From Sphingobacteriales bacterium (lineage in GTDB: Bacteria > Bacteroidota > Bacteroidia > Chitinophagales > Chitinophagaceae), in assembly GCA_023251215.1 (NCBI GenBank), contig JAHEZF010000047.1, forward strand, positions 1-9,606: a stretch of 9,606 bases of DNA, in the 5' to 3' direction. The translations under genes and the position numbers were made by a program. The notes beneath the pieces are model-generated. The model was given only the letters and a program-made list of their open reading frames with translations. It had not been told where the DNA came from and did not search any database. Shown here one piece after another: positions 1 to 6,436 of this stretch. Within the stretch, counting starts at the first letter, position 1; each line of letters opens with the position of its first letter.

Positions 1-680
1 ACCGTATCGTCATAAAAAGGTATCTGCATCTGTGTAAGTATGGTAAAAATGATGATCACACAAACTGTAGCTACAACCGGCCCGATAGAATTATCTGCAA
101 ACACGGATAACATAAAGGCCAATGACGCCACAGTAACCAGGCCGATTGCTGCAAAAATAAATGCCGCACCATATCTCCATATAATATCGGACGAAGCAAT
201 AATGTTGGAACTCGTCTCACGGGCAATAAACAAATCATTGGTTCCAAACAAAAGTATGCTGACGAATAAAGAAAGAATCGCTACCCAAATTAGCAACAAG
301 ATCGTGTATAAAGAAGCCGCTGTAAATTTTATGAGCAGCAATTGAGTCCGGGTTACAGGTTTGCTCACGAGCAGGCGAAGGGTTCCCATATTGGCCTCGC
401 CTGATATCATATCGCCGGCTATTAATGCCACAAGGATCGGAACATGAATCAGCAAAAGATTCAACACAATGTAACATACCAGGTAACCATTCAATACCTG
501 GTGAGTTGGCACCTCAAAGTTCAGGCTGACACCACTCATTAACAGTCCTGCATATTCCTCGCCATTATACTTCAGGCCAACCTGTATCAATAAAATAATA
601 AAAGTTATTACAGCAAAAGCGATATAGGTTCTTGGCCGTTTAAATATTTTATAAATCTCTATTTGCAAAAGTTGCAGCAT
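1..680 (-). CDS. ABC-2 type transporter permease, partial (C-terminus outside window)
   Basis: This is the membrane subunit of an ABC exporter, partnered with the ATPase encoded just upstream. Translating the minus strand from the ATG at 680-678 gives an open frame of 226 codons with no stop to the left edge, so the C-terminus is missing. It begins MLQLLQIEIYKIFKRPRTY, a typical cytoplasmic start before the first membrane helix (about residues 18-36). Further hydrophobic segments lie near 66-90, 115-145, 170-197 and 200-217. The stretch GDMISGEANMGTLRLLVSKP followed by VTR (about residues 89-111) matches the conserved cytoplasmic E...GTLR.LL..PVSR motif of ABC-2 permeases. The start codon lies one base after the ATPase stop (TGA-T-ATG), so translational coupling is likely. 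The family is clear; the substrate is not. Confidence 0.9.
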   Translation of the reverse strand, partial: MLQLLQIEIYKIFKRPRTYIAFAVITFIILLIQVGLKYNGEEYAGLLMSGVSLNFEVPTHQVLNGYLVCYIVLNLLLIHVPILVALIAGDMISGEANMGTLRLLVSKPVTRTQLLLIKFTAASLYTILLLIWVAILSLFVSILLFGTNDLFIARETSSNIIASSDIIWRYGAAFIFAAIGLVTVASLAFMLSVFADNSIGPVVATVCVIIIFTILTQMQIPFYDDT

Positions 681-681
681 A

Positions 682-1590
682 TCAGCGGGCTATTAGCGAT
701 AAGAAAAGGTCTTCAAGTGAATGTTTGGGTCTTATTGAAATTACATTTATTCCTTTTTCTACAAGCGTACGATTCAGTTCCGGTATCTGATGTTTATCCA
801 ATTCCAGCAAAATGTTTCCGTTGTCATGTGGGAGTAAATAACTGCTCCACTTTGTTTCCTGTATTATTCTTATTGAATTTTCCTTATTGTCAGTGATCAG
901 CTCTACCTGTGCTTTTACTGGATTCAACAACTTATCTTTATTACCTTCTGCCACTTTTTTTCCTTTATCAATGATCAGCATCGAATCGGCAATCAGTTCC
1001 ATTTCACCCAACAAATGTGAAGAGACAAATAAAGTTTTTCCTAAATCATTACTCAGGTGCAAAATAAGCTTCCGGACATCGGCAATCCCTTGTGGATCGA
1101 GGCCATTCATGGGTTCATCCAGAATGATCAATCGGGGATCATGTACCAGCGCTGCTGCTATACCAAGGCGTTGCCTCATGCCCTGCGAATAGGTTTTTAC
1201 TTTACTAAAAGCTCTTTCTTCAAGCCCTACCATTGCCAGTTGATCAATTAGTTTCTTCTCCGGATTTTTTACTCCACTCATGGCAGAAAAAATGCGGAGG
1301 TTCTCCAAAGCTGTAAGAAATTTATAGAGGTCTGGCCGTTCAATGATAGCACCCACCTGCCGCAAAATTTCTTTACGATGTTTTTGCAGGTTCATGCCAA
1401 ATATTTCTATTTCTCCGGAACTGGGCCTGATCAGTGTCAACAACATTCGAATTGTAGTAGATTTACCTGCCCCGTTTGGACCGAGGAAACCATATACCTG
1501 CCCCTCAGTTACCGTAAACGAAAGATCGTCTACCGCTTTTACCTCCTTAAAATCCTTGCTAAGGTTTTTTACCTGTATCGCAGTGCTCAT
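682..1590 (-). CDS. ABC transporter ATP-binding protein, BcrA/LanF-like
   Basis: This cytoplasmic ATPase of 302 residues powers the permease encoded next to it. Visible motifs are Walker A GPNGAGKST (residues 37-45), signature YSQGM (134-138), Walker B LIILDEP (154-160), D-loop GLDPQG and the switch histidine in SSH (192). At the usual Q-loop position the sequence reads AIIERPDLY, with Glu84 in place of glutamine. That is typical of the bacitracin/lantibiotic-immunity type ATPases (BcrA, LanF 'E-loop'). The C-terminal 80 or so residues after the nucleotide-binding domain form an accessory region common in this subfamily. The ATG at 1590 places a conserved TAIQVKNLSKDF start right at the N-terminus. 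Export of a peptide, antibiotic or lipid-like substrate is an inference from family; general ABC-2 exporters of unknown substrate look alike. Confidence 0.95.
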   Translation of the reverse strand: MSTAIQVKNLSKDFKEVKAVDDLSFTVTEGQVYGFLGPNGAGKSTTIRMLLTLIRPSSGEIEIFGMNLQKHRKEILRQVGAIIERPDLYKFLTALENLRIFSAMSGVKNPEKKLIDQLAMVGLEERAFSKVKTYSQGMRQRLGIAAALVHDPRLIILDEPMNGLDPQGIADVRKLILHLSNDLGKTLFVSSHLLGEMELIADSMLIIDKGKKVAEGNKDKLLNPVKAQVELITDNKENSIRIIQETKWSSYLLPHDNGNILLELDKHQIPELNRTLVEKGINVISIRPKHSLEDLFLSLIAR

Positions 1591-1603
1591 CAGCGCTTCT
1601 TAT

Positions 1604-1630
1604 AGGGCAAATGTATTAAAGGTTTGCCCT
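1604..1630. promoter_or_regulatory. Inverted repeat overlapping a possible ABC-operon -7 element
   Basis: AGGGCAAA (1604-1611) and TTTGCCCT (1623-1630) form a perfect 8-bp inverted repeat with an 11-base spacer, 14 bases upstream of the ABC ATPase start. On the minus strand the left arm overlaps TACATTTG (1615-1608), which fits the Bacteroidota -7 consensus TAnnTTTG. No TTG box is found at the expected 19-21 base distance, so the promoter itself is weakly supported. The geometry suits an operator for a dimeric repressor, but no binding protein can be named. Confidence 0.3.
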
Positions 1631-1676
1631 CGTATTGAAGTATTTGCAACCTCAGGAAAATATATTTGGAAAAAGG

Positions 1677-1708
1677 CTTGCAAATATTAAAGGTGCTTAT
1701 TAAGTTTG
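1677..1708 (+). promoter_or_regulatory. Candidate Bacteroidota promoter for the lamin-tail operon
   Basis: CTTG (1677-1680) is followed after 20 bases by TAAGTTTG (1701-1708). This closely fits the primary sigma factor pattern of Bacteroidota, TTTG-N19-21-TAnnTTTG. Used as a promoter, it would give a long leader of about 200 bases before the ATG at 1914. I see no better match nearer the gene, so the call is tentative. Confidence 0.35.
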
Positions 1709-1710
1709 TT

Positions 1711-1752
1711 CTACGATTCGGAAAACCACATATATCCGCGGAAAACTACGAT
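1711..1752. repeat. Paired CTACGAT / CGGAAAAC short repeats
   Basis: CTACGAT occurs at 1711-1717 and 1746-1752, and CGGAAAAC at 1719-1726 and 1739-1746. The two CGGAAAAC copies start exactly 20 bases apart, about two helical turns. A third CTACGA copy lies at 1823-1828. The cluster begins three bases after the candidate forward promoter, where a regulator could act. Chance occurrence of such short words is possible. Confidence 0.3.
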
Positions 1753-1913
1753 AAAGATCCTGTACCTGTTTCCTCTTCAATCATCCCTTTTTACAAGTAC
1801 AGTCTTTTTAGCAACGTAGTTCCTACGAACTTGTTTCTCCCAATTTCCTGCGAACCGTTACCCTATAATCCAATATTTCTGTGGGCCGATTAATTCAATA
1901 ATCAACCCTGGAA

Positions 1914-3566
1914 ATGAAACAAATCTTTACCCTACTTACCGGATCTTTGCTGCTTTTTTGCGGCCCTGGAAAAACACAGATAATATTAAATGAACTCTAT
2001 ACCGATCCCGGTGCAGGCAAGCATGAATTTTTTGAATTGTATAATTCCGGCGCTTCTTCTTCTCCTGTTTCAGTGGATAATTATACCCTTGTAACTTTTT
2101 TTGAAATCTCCGGCCAGAAAGGATTTTATGTTATGGATTTACCCAATTTAAGCGTTGGATCCAGAGGCTTTTTTGTTGGATCAGCAGCCTTGCCATTTAA
2201 TTACCAGGGAGTCACCGGGTCAACTGCTTCAGATTTTAGCTGGAACAGTGCAGCTTTTATTGCAAACAATGGCTATGTCAAAATGTGGGCCCCGGGAACA
2301 GCCAATTTATCAGATGGAAATTTGTATTACGATGAGGGTTCATTACCTGCCAACTTCAATGATTTTTTCTACCGCAGAACAGCAACCGGGGCATCTTATT
2401 CAATCTTTCTTTATAACAATGGTGTGCTGATCAATACATTTATTGGCGGTTCGGGGGGAAACGCCACTATTTTAAATGATATAGTGAATATGCCGCAACT
2501 TTATGTAGACATGACTGCAGCTTCCCCGGATTTCACCATCAATTTTGCAGGCTACGGATCTTTACCTCTTGAAAACTGTACCCAGAATGCAGGAAGTGAT
2601 AATGGGTATATCCGTCAGGCAGATGGTGCTTGTGGTCAATGGGTAAAATCGAGTTCCCAGTTTCAGCATACTCCTAAAGCATCCAACGGAACGCTGAGTG
2701 GTACCAGTGGAAGTGTTTCTGTAGCAGCAGCCATTGCCCGGGGAACTTTGGCCACAGGATCTGTTGTAAACTACAATGTGGTTGCCGGTCCATCTTCCGC
2801 TTTCCCCGTGGAAATGCAGATCTACCTGGATAACGGAACAGTTATGGGTAAGCTGGATGCAGCCGATACTTATGTGGAATCAAATACCGAAACAATCATT
2901 TCGCAGGGACCGTTCTATACCCATTTTTATCCCTATAATGCAAGTATTTTAATAGTAGTTAAAACCAGTGCCGGTTGCCTGGATAAAATAATTTATATCC
3001 CAAATTCTACTGTACTCTCAGTAAATCTTATCTCTTTTCAGGGCAACCAGGATTATAATAAGATTATGCTGAACTGGAGTGTGGATCAAAATGAAACAGC
3101 CGACAGGTTTGAACTGGAAAAAAGTTTTGACGGCAGGAATTTTACAACAGCAGCTATTGTGTTTTCTACAGAAAATTCGGGAGTTGAAAATTATTCATTT
3201 AAAGAAACTGCTCCTGTTGCAGGAAAAATTATTTACCGTTTAAAAATATTTGATAAAAATCAAAAAGCAGGCTACTCAAATAACCTTGTATTCCAGGAAA
3301 ACTCCGTCCTGAATAGCGCATTGAAAATTATTAACAACCCGGTAAATGATAAGCTAGTACTTAGCTTTCAAAACAATAGTTGCCAAGTAATAAATATAAA
3401 ATTAGTTGATGCTAACGGCCGGCTGGTGCAGGAACAAAAAATAAACGGTTATAAAGGTTGTAATATCATCAATCTTACACTCAATTCTGTATTTAAAAGT
3501 GGTATTTATATCGTCGACCTGTTTGACGGCATTAATCATTACAGCAGCAAATTTGTAAAGCAATAA
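1914..3566 (+). CDS. Secreted lamin-tail-domain protein with T9SS C-terminal sorting domain
   Basis: This 550-residue protein is exported across the inner membrane by its N-terminal signal (hydrophobic residues 4-16) and probably then through T9SS to the surface or medium. Residues 22-45 (IILNELYTDPGAGKHEFFEL plus YN) match the start of a lamin tail domain. A matching end appears near 230-259 with GYIRQADG, a tryptophan and a TPKASNG close, so the domain spans about 22-259 and has a large insertion. Residues 365-460 form the fibronectin-III-like segment often found before sorting domains (LISFQG...LNWSV...FELEKSFDGRNF...YRLKIFD). Residues 467-550 are the T9SS type A sorting domain, with NGRLVQEQ, SGIYIV and a terminal KFVKQ; its entry motif is INNPVNDKL where YPNPV is usual. 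Two small genes follow closely. Adhesion or nucleic-acid/carbohydrate association is known for some lamin-tail proteins, but no function is assigned here. Confidence 0.85.
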   Translation: MKQIFTLLTGSLLLFCGPGKTQIILNELYTDPGAGKHEFFELYNSGASSSPVSVDNYTLVTFFEISGQKGFYVMDLPNLSVGSRGFFVGSAALPFNYQGVTGSTASDFSWNSAAFIANNGYVKMWAPGTANLSDGNLYYDEGSLPANFNDFFYRRTATGASYSIFLYNNGVLINTFIGGSGGNATILNDIVNMPQLYVDMTAASPDFTINFAGYGSLPLENCTQNAGSDNGYIRQADGACGQWVKSSSQFQHTPKASNGTLSGTSGSVSVAAAIARGTLATGSVVNYNVVAGPSSAFPVEMQIYLDNGTVMGKLDAADTYVESNTETIISQGPFYTHFYPYNASILIVVKTSAGCLDKIIYIPNSTVLSVNLISFQGNQDYNKIMLNWSVDQNETADRFELEKSFDGRNFTTAAIVFSTENSGVENYSFKETAPVAGKIIYRLKIFDKNQKAGYSNNLVFQENSVLNSALKIINNPVNDKLVLSFQNNSCQVINIKLVDANGRLVQEQKINGYKGCNIINLTLNSVFKSGIYIVDLFDGINHYSSKFVKQ

Positions 3567-3592
3567 ATAATAAATTTAAAAGCCCTTTGAAT

Positions 3593-3910
3593 ATGACAAA
3601 ATTTACAGCTTTCGTAATTATCGTTGCCCTGAGGTTAATTTATCAGCCATCATATGCACAACAAGGAATGTCCCCTTTTACAAGCCCATCAACTGCCACT
3701 ACAATTGTGCCTGTGAAAAGCATCAGCTTTACAGAGGAACAGCAGAACAACAGAATGTCGTTGCTGAAACCTGCCGATGAAAATGAGCCTGCTGAACAGT
3801 TCAAAATAAAAAGATGCACCGACAGGAAAAGATTAATATATAAAGAGCCAACTTTAATACGTAATGAACTTAAATCAGTCAACACCGGATTTGTTATAAT
3901 TAAACGGTAA
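3593..3910 (+). CDS. Small secreted protein of unknown function
   Basis: This 105-residue protein is not one I recognise. The ATG at 3593 starts MTKFTAFVIIVALRLIYQPS, a clean signal peptide with likely cleavage at YA-QQ (after residue 22). An in-frame TTG at 3587 would add two residues and is less likely. The mature part is about 83 residues: a Ser/Thr/Pro-rich stretch (27-40), a Gln/Asn/Glu-rich middle, then a basic segment with one cysteine (KIKRCTDRKR, 71-80) and the end GFVIIKR. The gene begins 26 bases after the lamin-tail stop with no terminator between, which points to co-transcription. A periplasmic or surface role is inferred from the signal peptide alone. It has no T9SS sorting domain. 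Confidence 0.65.
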   Translation: MTKFTAFVIIVALRLIYQPSYAQQGMSPFTSPSTATTIVPVKSISFTEEQQNNRMSLLKPADENEPAEQFKIKRCTDRKRLIYKEPTLIRNELKSVNTGFVIIKR

Positions 3911-3947
3911 GGCTTATAATATATCGCATAATATTAAACTAACTGCC

Positions 3948-4106
3948 ATGTCCATTTTTCAAAAACAAACCATACAGGAAAAATACAGCAACCTGAAAAA
4001 AGTATTTGAAAAAATGCTGAACCCCAAAAAACAAAAATCGTTACCGCAATTTGTATTGCAACCATACCGGAATAAAAAAACTTTGAGGGATATTGATCTT
4101 CGCTAA
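3948..4106 (+). CDS. Small basic protein, 52 residues, unknown function
   Basis: An ATG at 3948 opens a frame of 52 codons ending in TAA at 4104-4106. The product starts MSIFQKQTIQEKYSNLKKVF and ends KKTLRDIDLR. It is strongly basic (10 Lys, 3 Arg, 4 acidic residues), has no signal peptide or cysteine, and its first half (about 8-25) could form an amphipathic helix. It starts 37 bases after the small secreted gene and is followed within 36 bases by a hairpin terminator, so it sits where the last gene of this operon would be. I know no family for it. The position and clean termination support a real gene, but a chance frame of this size cannot be excluded. Confidence 0.45.
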   Translation: MSIFQKQTIQEKYSNLKKVFEKMLNPKKQKSLPQFVLQPYRNKKTLRDIDLR

Positions 4107-4139
4107 ACTATTATACGCTTAAGAGGTACCAATAGAGAA

Positions 4140-4170
4140 AGAGCCCTTTGTATTAAGGGCTTTATTATTT
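4140..4170 (+). terminator. Intrinsic terminator between convergent operons
   Basis: AGCCCTT (4142-4148) and AAGGGCT (4155-4161) form a perfect 7-bp stem with the loop TGTATT, followed by the T-rich TTATTATTTT on the plus strand. Read on the minus strand the hairpin is followed by CTCTTTCTC, so it may also end transcription of the leftward operon, whose last stop codon lies 30 bases away at 4192. Confidence 0.75.
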
Positions 4171-4191
4171 TCCGGCCAATACCGGTTCTTT

Positions 4192-4674
4192 TTAAAATAT
4201 TGATGCCACCGGAATTTTTAAAACCATCATAGCCATTGCAGCAAGCGGGGTAAGCAGGGCTATCAATCCCCATCTCTCCCATTCTTTCAACTGGGAACGG
4301 TATAATGACCAATCAAATCCTTCAGCCTCTGAAAATGTGAGTTTGTAAACCTTTTGCTGCAGCGGCACCACTTTTATTGCAAACACAACTCCTGATATGG
4401 AAAACAATACGATTGACCAGAATATCCATCCTGTTTTTAATAAAGGGAGACCACCTGAAACAGCAGCGCCGAAACCTCCTGCTGTTATAATAATAACTCC
4501 CGGAATGGTGAACCATTTATCACTGGCAATGATTCCCTTCATGGTAAAAGAGATCAGGGAAAGATCGTTGGTCCGGTCTGCCCGCCTCATCCAGAATAAT
4601 CCTGTAATAATATTTCCCAGGAACAAGATCACTGCGCCGAGATGCAACAGTTTTAATGCGGAATAAATATTCAT
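4192..4674 (-). CDS. DUF2269-like four-helix integral membrane protein
   Basis: This 160-residue inner-membrane protein has four predicted helices (about 5-27, 55-78, 82-102, 135-153). The first helix carries LKLLHLGAVILFLGNIITG, which resembles the conserved LK.LHvlGa.lwlG start of the DUF2269 family (predicted integral membrane proteins). His11 corresponds to the family's conserved histidine. A hydrophilic loop (about 103-134, with WSLYRSQLKEWERWG) precedes the last helix. The ATG at 4674 lies 11 bases after the winged-helix regulator stop, so the two are very likely co-transcribed. This is the last gene of the leftward operon. The biochemical role of the family is unknown to me; the histidine could bind a metal or haem, but that is a guess. 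Confidence 0.75.
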   Translation of the reverse strand: MNIYSALKLLHLGAVILFLGNIITGLFWMRRADRTNDLSLISFTMKGIIASDKWFTIPGVIIITAGGFGAAVSGGLPLLKTGWIFWSIVLFSISGVVFAIKVVPLQQKVYKLTFSEAEGFDWSLYRSQLKEWERWGLIALLTPLAAMAMMVLKIPVASIF

Positions 4675-4685
4675 GCAATCATTAT

Positions 4686-4970
4686 TTAGGTTCCAAGATA
4701 AGTTTGCAGATTTTTTACATATTCTTCAAATGCCTTAATACCCTGCTTTGTTATTTTACAGATCGTTTGAGGGTAATTATCTTTAAACTGCTTGGTCACA
4801 TCAATATAATCCGCCTCTTTGAGTTTTTGGATCTGCACACTCAGGTTGCCGGCAGTAGCATTTGTTTTTTCTCTCAGAAAAGTGAACTCAGCTTCTTTCA
4901 CACCGATAAGGAGTGACATGACTGCAAGCCGCAGTTGGGAATGTAATATGGGATCAAGATCTTTAAACAT
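4686..4970 (-). CDS. Winged-helix transcriptional regulator (HTH_34 type)
   Basis: This is a single-domain DNA-binding protein of 94 residues. It begins MFKDLDPILHSQLRLAVMSL, matching the DP.iHs..RLaIlslL start of the small winged-helix family related to ArsR/MarR proteins (HTH_34). The next helix holds AEFTFLREKTNATAGNLSVQ with the recognition helix at about 38-52. The wing (about 57-74) has TKQFKDNYPQTICKITKQG, and FEEYVKNLQTYL closes it, probably as the dimerisation helix. I chose the ATG at 4970, which overlaps the stop of the upstream membrane gene as TGATG; a TTG two codons further up (4976) would lie inside that gene. No sensor domain or metal-binding cysteine pair is present; the single Cys71 is in the wing. 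It may control this operon, with the signal coming from the coupled membrane protein. Confidence 0.9.
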   Translation of the reverse strand: MFKDLDPILHSQLRLAVMSLLIGVKEAEFTFLREKTNATAGNLSVQIQKLKEADYIDVTKQFKDNYPQTICKITKQGIKAFEEYVKNLQTYLGT

Positions 4971-5644
4971 CAGCAATTCTTTCCTTTAAGGTAACGGAGT
5001 CGTAAAATAAATCCCGGAATCAACCAGTTGAAAATTGCGGCTAAACTATTTAATAACATATCCCACATTGTTGCCGTAAAACACGAAACAACAAAAAACA
5101 AGTAACACAAAACACCTCCAATCATCATGGGCCTGAACCTGCGGGCCATTCCCGTTGTTAATGTTGGAATGGCGTACAACAGAAGAAGCAACGAAAAGTG
5201 GCTGAGAACATCAGGCGTAAAATGCTTAAGTGAGCCTGTTGAAGCGTTCCTGACCAATAACTCACTCCCGCTATCTTTTAAAATTTGATCGCTTACACGG
5301 GGCACGATATTGAAATAAAAAATCAGGGCAAAAATACTTATCCCATATACCAGCCACACTGCATTCATAAACGCAGCTTCGTGCGGGATGGCTTTACGGT
5401 TTTTTCTTTCCCTGACAGAAATAAAAATCTGCGGAATAATGGCGGCCAACACAATTAACCAGATATCAAAACCGATATAAAAATTCCAATATTCTTCCGC
5501 AAAGTTGATTATCCCGGCAAGGGTAACTACGCTTCCCCATAAAATAGCACTGGTACCATTTTCATGAAAGCCTCCTTTGGCTTTCTGTATCATTTTAGCA
5601 ATAAGCTCAAGGCTTTCCTGTTCTGATAACTTTTTTTCTTCCAT
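4970..5644 (-). CDS. Multi-pass membrane protein coupled to the regulator, unknown function
   Basis: This 224-residue protein has a charged cytoplasmic N-terminus (MEEKKLSEQESLELIAKMIQ, then KAKGGF), likely an amphipathic helix. About six hydrophobic segments follow (31-48, 60-77, 94-113, 148-167, 173-195, 198-215). A soluble loop of roughly 30 residues (114-147) lies between the third and fourth, and the C-terminus is basic (RLRYLKGKNC). I recognise no named family. Comparable proteins with a KL..qESLelI..MI start occur beside small winged-helix regulators in Bacteroidota, from general recall. The stop overlaps the regulator start (TGATG), so the two are made together. The ATG at 5644 follows an A-rich leader. 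A sensing or anti-regulator role for the membrane protein is an inference. Confidence 0.8.
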   Translation of the reverse strand: MEEKKLSEQESLELIAKMIQKAKGGFHENGTSAILWGSVVTLAGIINFAEEYWNFYIGFDIWLIVLAAIIPQIFISVRERKNRKAIPHEAAFMNAVWLVYGISIFALIFYFNIVPRVSDQILKDSGSELLVRNASTGSLKHFTPDVLSHFSLLLLLYAIPTLTTGMARRFRPMMIGGVLCYLFFVVSCFTATMWDMLLNSLAAIFNWLIPGFILRLRYLKGKNC

Positions 5645-5674
5645 AATTTATTTTTTTTGCAGTTTGAGTTTTTT

Positions 5675-5707
5675 ACTAAATAATCAGCCCGGAATCAGCC
5701 CGGCAAA
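5675..5707 (-). promoter_or_regulatory. 11-bp tandem repeat in a possible weak internal promoter
   Basis: The plus-strand word AATCAGCCCGG is repeated perfectly head to tail at 5682-5692 and 5693-5703. On the minus strand the pair sits between a TTTG (5707-5704) and TATTTAGT (5682-5675), which are 21 bases apart. This mimics -33/-7 spacing, although the second box matches TAnnTTTG poorly. The site lies 38 bases upstream of the membrane-protein/regulator pair. A tandem operator acting on an internal promoter is plausible but unproven. Confidence 0.4.
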
Positions 5708-5738
5708 AAAATGGATTGAATGACCGGCCAGCTTTTAG

Positions 5739-6398
5739 TTATTTGTACTGTGAAAAATAATACATCAGCCTTGGCAACCCCCAGTTTGGATGAATACTGC
5801 TTTCGGGTTTAAATGATTCAAACAAAGACTTTGCCTTATCAAACAAAAGCTTTGCTTCTTCTTTGCTGCCACCATATTGCTCCGGCGTTTGAAATTTATC
5901 TTCTCCTTCCAGCAAATACACTCTCGGGTTGCCGGCATCCAGTTCTTTTGCTTTTTGCAAAGCCTCATCAGCCTGCGGTCCGTATATCATATAACGGTTC
6001 ATCGGGTCTCCCATCATTCGTAAACTGGCAATCATTTTTTTGATGATCCATGTTTCCGAAGTTTCTTTTGAAAGACTAATGGCTTTGTCCAGCATTTTTT
6101 CGGCAGCATCAGCTTCCGGATCCATTTTATCGGTCGCATTTCCCATTTGCCCGGTCCAATAACTGTACCCGATCAAAATGTGGCCGAATGCTGCATAATA
6201 ATAAGGGAGCCATTGTGTTTTTTCGGCATCGCCAATGCGTTCAAATGCATTGGTCATCTCTTTCCATGCATCGGGACCCTGGGTAGAATCAATCATGGCA
6301 ATTCTTTGTTCCATTGCTTTGGTAAATTTGTCACTTGTCTGCGCAATGGAAAAATTGGCAGCCAGTACAACAGAAATAATAAGTATTAGCTTTTTCAT
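5739..6398 (-). CDS. Periplasmic helical-repeat (TPR-like) protein
   Basis: This 219-residue exported protein has a clear signal peptide, MKKLILIISVVLAANFSIAQ, with likely cleavage before Gln20. The mature part is mostly helical and reads like degenerate tetratricopeptide repeats: AAEKMLDKAISLSKETSETW (about 98-117), QADEALQKAKELDAGNPRVY (142-161) and AKLLFDKAKSLFESF (182-196). It closes with a HPNWG motif (203-207) and an aromatic tail. I recall similar proteins in Bacteroidota, usually annotated only as hypothetical or TPR proteins. An ATG at 6434, two bases after the receptor stop, would add 12 residues in front of the signal peptide; I prefer 6398, but coupling through the earlier ATG is possible. 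Co-transcription with the TonB-dependent receptor suggests a periplasmic partner or scaffold for it. Confidence 0.8.
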   Translation of the reverse strand: MKKLILIISVVLAANFSIAQTSDKFTKAMEQRIAMIDSTQGPDAWKEMTNAFERIGDAEKTQWLPYYYAAFGHILIGYSYWTGQMGNATDKMDPEADAAEKMLDKAISLSKETSETWIIKKMIASLRMMGDPMNRYMIYGPQADEALQKAKELDAGNPRVYLLEGEDKFQTPEQYGGSKEEAKLLFDKAKSLFESFKPESSIHPNWGLPRLMYYFSQYK

Positions 6399-6436
6399 GT
6401 TCGTTGATTTATTGATGAATGAAATAGTTTGCATGG

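Larger units (their letters stand above)
1591..1913. other. Divergent intergenic region, no convincing gene
   Basis: This 323-base stretch separates the leftward ABC unit from the rightward lamin-tail gene. The only reading frame of note (1666-1893, plus) encodes 75 residues with no recognisable domain or signal peptide, and I do not accept it. The region holds an 8-bp inverted repeat close to the ABC start, a candidate forward promoter, repeated CTACGA and CGGAAAAC words, and a short inverted repeat CGTAG-TTC-CTACG (1815-1827). It probably carries the control regions of both divergent units. Confidence 0.6.

Noticed and set aside
1666..1893. A 75-codon plus-strand frame in the divergent intergenic region
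   Set aside because: It has no signal peptide, no recognisable domain and a composition like translated noncoding DNA, and it overlaps likely regulatory sequence.
1947..1964. Cys16 of the lamin-tail protein as a lipoprotein attachment site
   Set aside because: The preceding residues LLF do not fit a lipobox, and the C-terminal T9SS sorting domain argues for a different route.
3587..3592. TTG at 3587 as the start of the small secreted protein
   Set aside because: The ATG at 3593 is two codons later and starts a clean signal peptide.
4971..4976. TTG at 4976 as the start of the winged-helix regulator
   Set aside because: The ATG at 4970 forms a TGATG overlap with the upstream stop and gives the family-typical N-terminus; the TTG adds only two non-conserved residues.
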